A stretch of DNA of 64,000 nt, taken from the NCBI RefSeq assembly GCF_037975245.1, contig NC_092575.1, positions 23,097,341 to 23,161,340 of the forward strand. Direction: 5' to 3'. Position 1 is the stretch's first letter, and the number at the start of each line of letters is the position of its first letter. Both the position numbers and the translations under genes were made by a program. The notes under the pieces are model-generated. The model made no database searches. It was not told the origin of the DNA and saw only the letters and a list, made by a program, of their open reading frames with translations. Shown here piece by piece: positions 38,501-48,025 of this stretch. The DNA is from Apostichopus japonicus. Taxonomy: Eukaryota; Echinodermata; Holothuroidea; Aspidochirotida; Stichopodidae.

Positions 38501-41500
38501 TCCTTTCTTTCAGCTTCTCAAGAATTGAGCAGTGAAATAGAAAACAGCAACATCATCGACAACAACAACAACAACAACAAAATACAGCAAAAAGAAACGG
38601 CGGGTTCCAAGTAGGAATGCCCGGACGTGTTAAACACTTTGTGCCGTGTACATTGTTTTGAGAAAATGATGTTTGCTTAGATTTAGTGCCAAGTTATTAA
38701 GAAGCTTTGCTTATACTATACATTGTAGATCTACTATTGGGGTAAAGCGGTGTCCGAGTCACTACATTTAACGATCCTTTTTTTTCTTCTATAGGTCCTC
38801 TCATCAGCTGGTTAATGGACATTTTCTCCTACCAATTTATTGGAACTCTCGGCAGTTTTCTTGTCGGGGCTGGATTTATATACGAAGGTTTTCTCGCCGA
38901 TTCACTATGGAAATTACTTATATCAAATGTCATTTCCGGTAGGTACAAATATAAAATACTATTGTATTTACATATGTTATATTAATGATACTTACGAGTT
39001 CCCTCTAAGAGGAATTTTTCCAGACTGCTCTTCTTTCAAAGTGGGATTAAACCCATAATTATTATTTTGTTTTAACAGTTATTGCTAACCATTAAATGGT
39101 ATTTAGTTTTTTATTCAAATCCAGGAAATGGTTAGTATGTAGCTGTCACTTACAACTTAACTTTTCAATGGATTTCTTCTGGACAGTCTTTTTCTTGAAA
39201 GTGGAATTAACCAGTCTATTATAGACTGATGTTGACTTTTACTTGGCAAAGTCATCTTTCCACTGTGCCTTCTTTTTTTTTAAAGACATAACATTTCTAG
39301 TAATCAGTATGTACAAATGCCATTAAACAGTATTCAGATTTTTATTCAAACTCCAGAAATAGACAGTATATTGTCGTCACATATGTGTTCCAGTTTAATT
39401 ATGCATTAACAAATACATGCTTTGTACCTTTGCCACCTATTTTCACCAGATAAACTTGTTGAAAACAATTGAACCTGTGGAAAACCCTAGTTAGTAGTTA
39501 CCAGTTAAAACCTGCTATAACCAGTTGAAACCTTTTAAAACAGTTCCTTTTAATACATGTTATAACCTGTTGAAACACTTTAATACCAGTTAAGACCCGT
39601 TGAAAACAGTTAGAATCAGTTAAAACCTGCTATCCCTGTTGAAAACAGTTGAAACCCTTTTAATACCAGTTAAGACCTGTTGATAACAGTTAGAACCAGT
39701 TAAAACTTGTTACCCCTGTTGAAAACAGTTGAAACCCTTTTAATACAAATTAAGACCTGTTGAAAACAGTTAGAACCAGTTAAAACCTCAGTGTTACCCC
39801 TGTTGAAAACAGTTGAAAACTGTTAATACCAGTTAATACCTGCTGATACCAGTTAAAAGCTGTTGCGCCTGTTAATACCTGTTTTTACCTGTCACCATAT
39901 CTAGTTGCAACAGGTACCTGTTGAAACCAGTTCAACGGGTATTAACTGGAATTTTCACCTGGGACGTATTACTCATCTTGTTTTTGTTAACAACAGAATG
40001 CCTAGTTCAATAAATCACGGGTATTTGACTACCTTTCAAAGAGATCAACGTTCTGTTTATCTGTTTATATAAAACAAAAATGACGATGCTACGACGATGG
40101 AATGGTTTTTTGTGTACATGTTTAAATTTGCATGTAGCATTGCAAGCTCATGACTAATGACTCATAAGCTTCTCTGTAATACACAATGTTACAATATTTG
40201 GAGACAAAAATCGTTTCAAATCAATTCAAATGTTTTCTTTCAATTTTTAATTCAAACGTAGGTTTTGGTTTGGGCATGATAAGTCTAGTTACAACCGTGG
40301 ACCTCGGAGAAACTTTCGGAGATCAGTTTGGGATTGTATTCTCTATCAGTACCTTAATCTCTAGTGTCGCGATGATGTTGATGCCTTTACTGTTGGACTA
40401 CTGGCTTCGAGTTTATGGGCTTTCATGGGCGGTAGCTCTTCTTGGGGCCCTCATGTGGAACAATGTACCTTGTGGTTTAATGCTCTTTGAGAATTATACA
40501 AGTATCTGGAGATGTGATGACCCAAACCGAAGGATATTACCCAACCAAGACTTGGGACTGCCAGGAACTTCATCTCAAGCAAATGACGAGTGTCCAACAC
40601 CGAATCAGTCACCAAAAGGACGTAATATATTACTAGCACACCCTTCGCTGACATTTGCAATCCTAACAAGATTATTCAATTCAGTCATTTTGTTCGCTTG
40701 GGCAATTTACTTGGTACCTTTCGGAGTGTCGAAGGGTTATAGTCCATCAACCGCAGTGTTTTTGTCAACATCCGGTGGAGCAGGTATATTTGTTGGAAGA
40801 ACAATTTGCATCTTTGTTTATCACTTTCAACTGATGCATTCGTTGCCTATAAATGTCGGTGGTGTAGTAGCATCCCTTTGTATGATGGTCGCTTTCAATA
40901 TCGCAGAGAGTTTTTCATCTTTGTGCACATTATCTTTCGTGGCAGGAGCATTAGTAGCTTATCTCGGGTCCTGGATGCAAGCTTACACGATTTATGTGGT
41001 GTGCAAAAAGCATTTCAAGACCGCAGTGGCATTGTCAAATTCCATAACTGGAGCAGGCATCGTAGCAACAGGGATTATCTCAGGTATACGGCATAAAATC
41101 AATTTAATTTTCCTATTAACGTGTGGATTTTTGTTGTATGAAGTCTTCATGTATGTATTAATAGTGCATATGTCAGTTTCACGTTTTTACTTAGTTATAC
41201 CTTAAATGATGCAGAATTGTCGTCGTCATATATATCATAATATAGTCCAAGAGAATTAGTTGGTGTTGCTGGTATCGCTTCTCCAGTTAGCCTAGTTTTC
41301 AAGATGTTCACCTTTAACATATGCTATGCTATGTATTTTGATACATTATTCGGGGTGAATGCATTTGAAACTTCAACCAGTATACGAAAATGTATTTTCT
41401 TTTCTTCCTCTCCAGGTCTGGTTCACGACATTCGAGGGAGTTACAACGACGTCTTCATCTTTTTATCCTTTTCCGCAGCTTGTCAAGTTCTGTGTATTAT

Positions 41501-41543
41501 ACCAACAATTTTACTTATTAAATCAAGTAAATGTGACCTTTGA
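35349..41543 (+). CDS. Monocarboxylate-transporter-like MFS protein, four exons, complete
   Basis: Exons are 35349-35523, 38795-38938, 40262-41083 and 41416-41543. All junctions are GT/AG and phase 1, giving 1,269 bases and 422 residues. The predicted protein has about twelve hydrophobic segments with a long hydrophilic loop (about residues 183-233) between segments 6 and 7, as in the SLC16 monocarboxylate transporter family of plasma-membrane solute carriers. The C-terminal exon reads GLVHDIRGSYNDVFIFLSF, matching the family's GxxxDxxGSYxxxF pattern before the last helix. The usual N-terminal DGGWGW motif is replaced by NGRKWRSV, and the family's KRR-type motif before segment 5 is absent, so the protein is divergent and its substrate cannot be stated. 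Intron 1 holds a retrotransposon and intron 2 an 80-bp repeat. Confidence 0.8.
36040..38480 (+). mobile_element. Decayed CR1/Jockey-like non-LTR retrotransposon
   Basis: The remnant lies in sense orientation in transporter intron 1. An endonuclease fragment reads YRSPSAEEHV and VVVGDF (36150-36250). Reverse-transcriptase blocks follow: GPDNIHPRLVKG (about 37096), GQVGFRAGRNCASQLLDVLD (about 37351), LDFAKACDSVPYRRL, GSVLGPVLFLIYINNLP (about 37602) and an active-site position reading MFGEDT in place of the usual F/YADD. The C-terminal part reads MPHMEYCNAIWFPNLRKDV, HRATRLVSG and DLIQTYKIVNG (to about 38170). Frames shift several times and stops interrupt it, so it is inactive. ORF1 and the start of the endonuclease are missing (5' truncation). 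An (AAC)n patch at about 38555 may be its tail. Confidence 0.85.
36510..36620 (+). repeat. 110-bp segment shared with 34678-34790
   Basis: Both copies read AATTTGCATATTCAT, GTGAAGGTGTTTCACAAA, TATATTCTCATAA and GCGTGCCA..ATGTCTAATTTATGAT in the same order and orientation, with about 10-15 percent differences. One copy lies inside the retrotransposon region and the other upstream of the transporter gene. Confidence 0.8.
38795..38938 (+). CDS. Transporter exon 2
   Basis: Acceptor TTCTATAG at 38793-38794 and donor TCCG|GTAGGT. It encodes GPLISWLMDIFSYQFIGTLG and the following hydrophobic segment. It completes the split Gly codon on both sides. Confidence 0.85.
39460..39960 (+). repeat. 80-bp tandem repeat of CAGTTRAAACC words
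   Basis: The word TAATACCAGTTAAGACC recurs at 39581, 39661 and 39741 (exact 80-bp period), then more loosely near 39830. Short words CAGTTGAAAAC and CTGTTGAAAC fill the units. It lies in transporter intron 2 just before exon 3. Confidence 0.85.
40262..41083 (+). CDS. Transporter exon 3 (core, segments 4-11)
   Basis: Acceptor AACGTAG and donor TCAG|GTATAC. The 273 codons contain at least seven hydrophobic segments and the central hydrophilic loop. The ATG at 40186 upstream is intronic; the frame joins exon 2 through a split Gly. Confidence 0.85.
41416..41543 (+). CDS. Transporter exon 4 (C-terminal helix and stop)
   Basis: Acceptor CCTCTCCAG. It encodes LVHDIRGSYNDVFIFLSFSA and a final hydrophobic helix, ending KCDL then TGA at 41541-41543. 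The last codons and the stop fall within TGTGACCTTTGACCC, a word shared with the AGGTCA-rich repeats elsewhere in the window. Confidence 0.85.
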
Positions 41544-41578
41544 CCCATGTCGCTTAGAATATATAAATATAACTTCCA

Positions 41579-41649
41579 GCCTCCACTGGGACTCGAACCC
41601 GGGCTTCCCGCTTTATACGCGGACACGCTTACCACTAGGCTATGAACGC
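41579..41649 (-). repeat. tRNA-like sequence (SINE head or tRNA pseudogene)
   Basis: On the minus strand the 71 bases contain an A box (TAGCCTAGTGGTAAGCG) and an intact B box (GGGTTCGAGTCCC). Bases 1-7 (GCGTTCA) pair with TGGAGGC at 6 of 7 positions, and an anticodon-type stem CCGC/GCGG encloses a 7-base loop GTATAAA. The T stem has one mismatch and the D stem pairs poorly. The loop would give an unusual AUA anticodon. Intact promoter boxes with a poor cloverleaf favour a tRNA-derived SINE or pseudogene over a working tRNA. Confidence 0.55.
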
Positions 41650-41775
41650 TGATTCTATGCTAGTTCTGTTTTGATGACATAGTTGGCCTTACTCTAGAGA
41701 TCAAACATAATGCTGACCAAACTCGAAATCATCTGTGATTCCTAAAGCCGGATCTCGAAAGAGATACTTTGAACC

Positions 41776-41897
<122 letters not shown>

Positions 41898-41919
41898 TAG
41901 TTAGTCTGACATAGATGTA

Positions 41920-42290
41920 ACAATACAGATGAGACATTACCGATGAGACAATACAGATGACGCAATGCAGATGAGGTGATGTAGATGAGATTATACAGAG
42001 CGGGTGAGACTACATAGATGAGACAATGGAGATGACAGAGTACAGATGAGACAAAACAGATGAGACAATATTAATGGGACTAAAGAGATAAGATAACACA
42101 GATGGGTCGATATGATGCGTAAATACATAGACCTATGAGACAACTCAGATGAAATAATGAAATATATTAATGAGCCACTACTTGAGATAATACACATAAG
42201 ATATAACAGATGAGACAATACGAATGAGACAATACGGATTAGACAATGCATATGAGACGATCAAGCGAAGACGATAAAGAGAAGACGATA
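41920..42290 (+). repeat. Degenerate GATGAGACAATACA repeat
   Basis: Words GATGAGACAATAC, CAGATGAGAC and GATAACACAGATG recur every 12-16 bases for about 370 bases. The period is imprecise and there is no coding capacity; minus-strand ORFs rich in Leu/Ser/His are shadows of the repeat. Confidence 0.8.
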
Positions 42291-44750
42291 CAGCTCTTTG
42301 GAAGTTGCTTAACTGGACCTCTCTCCAACAATTCATTTTCTTAAATCTTAAAAGCATGCATGAACTTTTGATAAATATATATATGAGAGCAAAGAACAAT
42401 TTGTTCTCCCAATGCCAGAAACATACCTACATAATACGAAAACCCAAAGAGATTCAAGGGCAGATGTACAGAATATTGCAGTTTATGAATAAAGTAAACT
42501 CTTAAATCTATAAAGTAAACGACCTTCAAAAAGAGCCCCTGCAATTATCTCTGTGGCTGATGGTAGAATTGTTGCAATTGTGATTCTTTTAATAGCGACA
42601 ATTTTGGTCTCTGGTTATCTGTTCATGGCTTACTCGTCTCTTTTCCCTTTAACAGGATTTTGATTCCAGATTAACTGAAGTTAAATCTGAGTCGTTTAAG
42701 CTTTGTTATACAATACGAGAAATATAGCTCTTAGTCTATGAAAATGTATAATGAGCAGTATATCTTCATTTTGTCTTTAAGTAGGATTTAAGCAACAAAA
42801 TTAATTTTGATATTGTATAGATCGTTAAAAAACAAAACTATCTGTCACGGATATTTTTACCACTATTTTTATTTTTGCGGAATGATTCTTTACACGTGCA
42901 TTAGAGGCCCGTCAATTAAAAAGCTGTGCCACTTTATAGAACACACACACTTGCAGACTATTCAATCAGTTACTAAGATGCAACAAAAACCTCTTTAGAA
43001 AAATAATAGAAAAATAAACAAGTATAATTATACGTTTGCAATGCAGTAAAAATTTGTCTACGACAACTTGAGTTCTATGTCATTCAATGGTCCTCTTTTG
43101 TCATTATGACATAAAAATGCTTTTGGATTAGTTATTGGAATTTATAAAACAACATGAACTTTTATATCTGCAACGAAGAGCCTTCTTCATCATCAGATTA
43201 AACATAAAGGAGCTTAAAGACTCGACACATATTAAAGCTGAATATTTTGCAAACCGAAATACAGTTATAGACTAGAATATTTGCAGCACTTATGGATTTC
43301 TAATTTCTTAGAATGAGGCATATAAAAAAAAAGATGCTGTCTAATGTCATCCTTTAAAATATGAGCTGACCCAGTCACCATACCATTGTTAATCATCTAA
43401 TAAAGGAATAACAAATATTCAACTCAAGACCCGTGTTCTTCTAGAACAATTTCAAGTAGGTTCCGTCAAATGTTACAACACTTTGATGTACATTTATAGT
43501 CCAGAACGAATGCATAGTAAAATTACTTTCACATTCGCAGTTGAATTATATATTCTTTTAGTTCGTTATTCAGTGTTTGTGTAATTTAGTTTATTTCTTA
43601 GAAGTGATGATTGATGGTGGAGGGGTTGCGGGGTTGTTGGTGGTGGTGGTGGTGGAGGGGTACGGCGGGGACGGATTGGCACACTGAGCTAGTTAAGTTA
43701 CAAAACTTGTGTATGTATGCTATGAACTGTTTGTATTTCTTTGGTTTTGTTGCATTCGGGGAGTGTGCTCTAGCAAGCCCACTAGTTTTTTGTTATCACA
43801 CTTCCCATTTTACGACATGTTCTGTTAACCTGATGTTCTTTAAACTGATTGTTTTCCTTTTTACTTGCATGTTGTTGTGAAAAGAATAATAAATTAAATT
43901 ACTTGTCATTGACTGACGTTTCATAATTTATAATATCATTTATCTGAGCCAACATACCAATGATATTCACCAGTACCAAACATTCGACAAAATTGCAGCT
44001 CGAAGTCATGACTTAGTTCAGCTTCCAGTAGAATATTAGTTTTGATTTTACTGTGAGGAGGTAGGACCCGAGGGGTTGACGATAAGGGTGAGTATTTTTT
44101 TCATAGAATGTTAAGTCTACCAAACTTTGATTAATGAAGGTTTTATAAAGAGGGGAAAAATCTCAAAAGTAATTAATATTCCATGAGTGAGCAGATGTTT
44201 TGAAGTCTTCATACAGAGCCTTCATGAGCATACATGGTCAATTAGTTTGTCTTTATTGTTCCTTTAATTTGTCTGTTTGCTTTAACAGGATATCAGTAAA
44301 ATTTAATAGAACATATGTATTAAAACAACAAATACAAAAGAAGGAGTTGGGATGTACCATTTTGTATTCTAACGTTCAAGAAGGTGTGTTACAACTTCTA
44401 AAGTTTCTTTAGACACACTGAATAGTCCATGCAACTAGCAGTCACTGATTTTTTGGAAAGAAACATGTGACTGGATGGTCAAATGTTAGGGCATCGGGTG
44501 GCAACAAACACTAACATACCCAAATAATACATGAAATTTAATTGGTCAAAATAATTTACAGCAAGGCAATATGACTCGTCCTTGTAACAGCTATACCACA
44601 CAAGTAACACCACATAAAGACAGCGTGATAACGATTCCGTAACCACGATTATAGTTTTGAGATCTGCATGTATGTATAGAGTAATATAGTATATATAGTA
44701 GTCCAGTTGAGGATCAACAGGTAACCTCGAGCAAAGACACCTACGTAATA
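42291..44750. other. Intergenic, nothing recognised
   Basis: AT-rich sequence with a GGT/GGGG patch at 43610-43676 ((GGT)n inside). Several short ORFs lack any recognisable domain. I see no gene. Confidence 0.4.
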
Positions 44751-45094
44751 CAGGGGCGTCGGAAGCTATTTGGGATTGGTACGGCAGATCAGAGTGTGGC
44801 CATCTATCAAAATTATCGGGAAGGGGGGGGGGGTTTGGTAGGTCAAACTACGCTACGCGCCACCATTGCTGGCGCGTAGCGTAATCATGGAGAAAATTTT
44901 GAAAAATGCCTCCCAGATTGCAGGAAATGACACTTCTCCCTTGTCTGTTTTTGTACCCGATTAATCTTCTGAAACACATTTTTGAAGTATGTTTCATTTT
45001 GGTTCATTATTTTTTGCCATTTTTTTTTTCTTAGTCCTACTTCTTTTTTTTTTGCGCCGTGAATATTGGTCCGGCGAACGCTCCGACGCCCCTG
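44751..45094. mobile_element. Inverted-repeat element, copy 1 (344 bp)
   Basis: The ends CAGGGGCGTCGGAAGC and GCTCCGACGCCCCTG are inverted repeats. An internal palindrome (CTACGCTACGCGCC / GGCGCGTAGCGTA) lies at 44850-44884. The right part carries T-rich text CTTAGTCCTACTTC and TTTGCGCCGTGAATATT. A second copy lies at 46820. No clear target duplication is seen. The CAGGGG ends suggest hAT-like mobilisation. Confidence 0.8.
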
Positions 45095-45119
45095 TATATG
45101 TAACGCGAAAAGGGCAACA

Positions 45120-45440
45120 TTATTGTGTTGTTAAAGCTAAGTTGGTTGCTGTCTAAACCAAAGTTGTTGCTGCTATTTTAACATGTTGCTGTTGTTCGTT
45201 GATGTCTAAACTTACGCTGTCTAAAGTCATGTTGATGACTAAACGCGCGTTAACTTGTCTAAACTCACGTTGATTTATAAACCGGTACGGTTGATGTCTA
45301 AACCCACGTTGATGTCTAAAATTTTCGTTGCTATCTAAACTTATACGGTTGATGTCTAAACTCACGTTGATGTCAAAACTCACGCTGATGTATACACTTT
45401 CGTTGATATCTAAAGTTTCGCTGTTGTAACACATTGTGAA
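45120..45440 (+). repeat. Degenerate 18-20-bp repeat GTTGATGTCTAAACTCACG
   Basis: About fifteen imperfect copies of GTTGATGTCTAAACTCACG-like words. The reverse-complement words (CAACGTGAGTTTAGACA type) occur at 46670-46818, so the two arrays are inverted relative to each other. Confidence 0.8.
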
Positions 45441-45960
45441 CGAACATCATTCTTTCTTTACAAAAATTTATAACAATCAACCGCAAGTTGCTTCCGTGAA
45501 GAGCTAGCAACATATACAGAGATTTTCATGCTAAATACAGCCAATGGTGTTTTCTCAAATTTCCCGAGATTTGTTTGGCTAATAGTCCCTTACTCATTGT
45601 CTGCAAACATGCCGGGATTCCAGGATTCCAGGGATTCCATGAAGGAATTCTCTATGTATCTATCCTCTGCTTGTTTTTTTTGGGGGGGGGGGGGGAAGAG
45701 ATGCATACTATATAACAGCAGTTTGTCTCTCTTCTTTATTCAACTCATATCCACAGGTAATTTATATTGCCAACATTAAGATATGAGTAGAACAAAAGGT
45801 TTGTCATATCCGTATTGCAAAAATATGGGACAAAATCATGGGAAAATGGCTGTAAATGTACCATCATGTTTCATAGTGTGACCCATATATGTTATACTGT
45901 GGTAAAATCATGGTACAATTATGGTAAATGTACCATAGTATAATTGCACCGTATAGTTTT

Positions 45961-46390
45961 ACCCTATTTTTACTGTGGTTAATCATGGCACAATTGTAGG
46001 AATTTCACATATGTAGTTTATGTACCATATAAACTTACCCTACTTTTACTACAGTAATATCATGGTAAAACTATGGTAAATTTACCGTAGTAAATGTACC
46101 ACACTTTTACCCTACTTTTACCACGGTAATACCATGGTAAAACTGTGGTATATTTACCGTAGTAAATGTACCACACTTTTACCCTACTTATACCGCGGTA
46201 ATATCATGGTAAAACTGCGGTAAATTTACCGCAGTAAATGTACCGCACTTTTACCCTACTTTTACCGCGGTAATACCATAGTAAAACTGCGGTAAATGTA
46301 CCGCGGTTGATTTTACCACAATTTTACCACACATTTACCCTATTTACCACACATTTACCATAGTTTACCGCGGTAAAATTAGGGTACATT
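45961..46390 (+). repeat. 72-bp palindromic satellite of GGTAAA/TTTACC words
   Basis: The word ACCCTACTTTTAC recurs at 46037, 46109, 46181 and 46253, an exact 72-bp period, with a diverged unit starting at 45961. Each unit is built from self-complementary words (TTTACCGTAGTAAATG, CCACGGTAATACCATGGTAA) and can fold into hairpins. Confidence 0.9.
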
Positions 46391-46664
46391 TTTTGCTGGG
46401 AAGGTTTTCACAATTTGACCTCTATAGTGACCCCAAATGGACTTGGACCTCCACGACCCCTATTGTTTTTGGTGGAGGTGTGTATAGCCACGTACGTACA
46501 GTAAACTGACCTGTATTTATCATGTCATAGTGTTATTGTATCATAATGTTGGTTCGGGCCATTTCTATTGTAACAGCTAGTTCTACTTATAGCTAACAAG
46601 CAGAAATCTAGTGCATGAAGATCATCGAAACCTCAATGAATTTTGCATTCTGGTTTAGACTACA

Positions 46665-46818
46665 GGGTTGAGCAATTTTGAACGCCGATGGCAACAACGT
46701 AAGTTTAGACAACGACGATTGTTGAGACAACGGAAGACATCAACGTGAGTTTGAGCAACAACGTGGTAAAACAGCAGCAACAGGCTTTAGTTTAGACAAT
46801 AACAAACTTAATTTAGAC
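46665..46818 (-). repeat. Inverted partner of the 45120-45440 array
   Basis: Words such as CATCAACGTGAGTTTGAG and AACGTAAGTTTAGACAACG are reverse complements of the array at 45120-45440. The pair encloses about 1.2 kb, like a foldback element. Confidence 0.7.
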
Positions 46819-46819
46819 A

Positions 46820-47183
46820 CAGGGGCGTCGGAAGCTATTATAGGATTGGTACGGCAGATCAGAGTGTGGCCATCTATCATAATTATCGGGGGACGTTTGG
46901 TAGGTCAAACTACGCTACGCGCTACCATGGTTGGCGCGTAGCGTAATGGAGAAAATTTTGAAAAAATACCTCCCAGATTGCAGGAAATGGCACTTCCCTA
47001 GAAACAAGACCCCTGCCATGCCAGAGTAGTCACATTTAGCCTACTTGCCGTCATCGTTATTTGCCATGGCATCATTTTTTGCCATTTTTTTTTTCTTAGT
47101 CCTACTTTTTTTCTCTTTTTTTTTGCGCCGTGAATATTTGTCCGGCGTCCGCCGGACCTGCCGTACCGGCTCCGACGCCCCTG
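46820..47183. mobile_element. Inverted-repeat element, copy 2 (364 bp)
   Basis: Same orientation and family as the copy at 44751-45094. It shares GATTGGTACGGCAGATCAGA, GTGTGGCCATCTATCA, the central TACGCTACGCGC palindrome and CTCCGACGCCCCTG. This copy keeps a longer terminal inverted repeat (GGTACGGCAG at left, CTGCCGTACC at right), so copy 1 has lost about 20 bp near its right end. Confidence 0.8.
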
Positions 47184-47877
47184 AATATCTTCAAACGTTT
47201 ATGATGCTGTCGTAATTTGATAGATGCCGTTTCAAGTTTGCAAGACTCTTGTACTACAAACTTTGCAAATTTGATAATTTGCATTACATCATCGCTTAAA
47301 GAATGAATTACACTACATTGAGATTGATACTGTATGCTGTCGACTCTTAAAAAACACAGTTATCTGTCCAGGTTGTATTTCTATATTCAAATTTTGAGAA
47401 ATGACCACACAGTTCCTCAGAATCAACAATCTGAAAAATCAAGAGAAGAACATAAGACTTTTCTGGTATCAAATGACATAATTACAATGTATAATTATGT
47501 CATGGACAAATGGTGTTGAATGTCATTCAAATTTACTCTGTCAGGCTACGTGTTAATTACAGAGCACGATTTGCACCGAGGAGCTGACGGCTTCATCTAA
47601 AAAAGTAGCATTTCAGACATTTACAATGATTTAAGTTAGGCATCTCGAAAACCAGAAAAAGCCATAGACACTTTACTAGCGTTTGAATACTTAACTTCTA
47701 CCTAAATTCATCAGAATTAGCACAGGATCGTGTTTTTCATATTAAAGTATATATTGGACACCTACCGGCGTTCCATACTAGTAGATGTTCTAGTGGTAAA
47801 TGAACTAGGTAGCGATTTTTCGCAGCGGTAAAATTACAAACAGGTACACGTTACTTACATACTAGCCTATCATAAGA

Positions 47878-48025
47878 ATGGACGGGGACGTGGCAGCAAA
47901 ATCTGGCAAAGACCAGCTTTTTTCTGTTCTGATCGTCACATTAGCCATTGGAGCTGTAGTAGGGCTACTGATGTTAATGTTTGGTTATGGCAGTAGCCTC
48001 TTGAGCAATCCAAAAGATGACTCAG
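47878..48025 (+). CDS. TBL2: TBL2 exon 1: start and membrane anchor
   Basis: The ATG at 47878 has purines in favourable context (AAGAATGG). It encodes MDGDVAAKSGKDQL, then a hydrophobic stretch SVLIVTLAIGAVVGLLMLMF that would anchor the protein in the ER membrane. Donor TCAG|GTAAAT, phase 1. Confidence 0.85.

Noticed and set aside
41991-42399. Leu/Ser/His-rich minus-strand ORFs resembling membrane peptides
   Set aside because: They arise from the antisense of the GATGAGACAATAC repeat.
45153-45434. Minus-strand ORF with repeated DIN/SLDIN words
   Set aside because: It is a shadow of the degenerate 18-20-bp repeat. The period is not a stable multiple of three and there is no splice context.
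44751-47183. A single large element with ends at 44751 and 47183
   Set aside because: Both outer ends belong to separate complete small elements in the same orientation, and no target duplication surrounds the whole. Left as a finding only.
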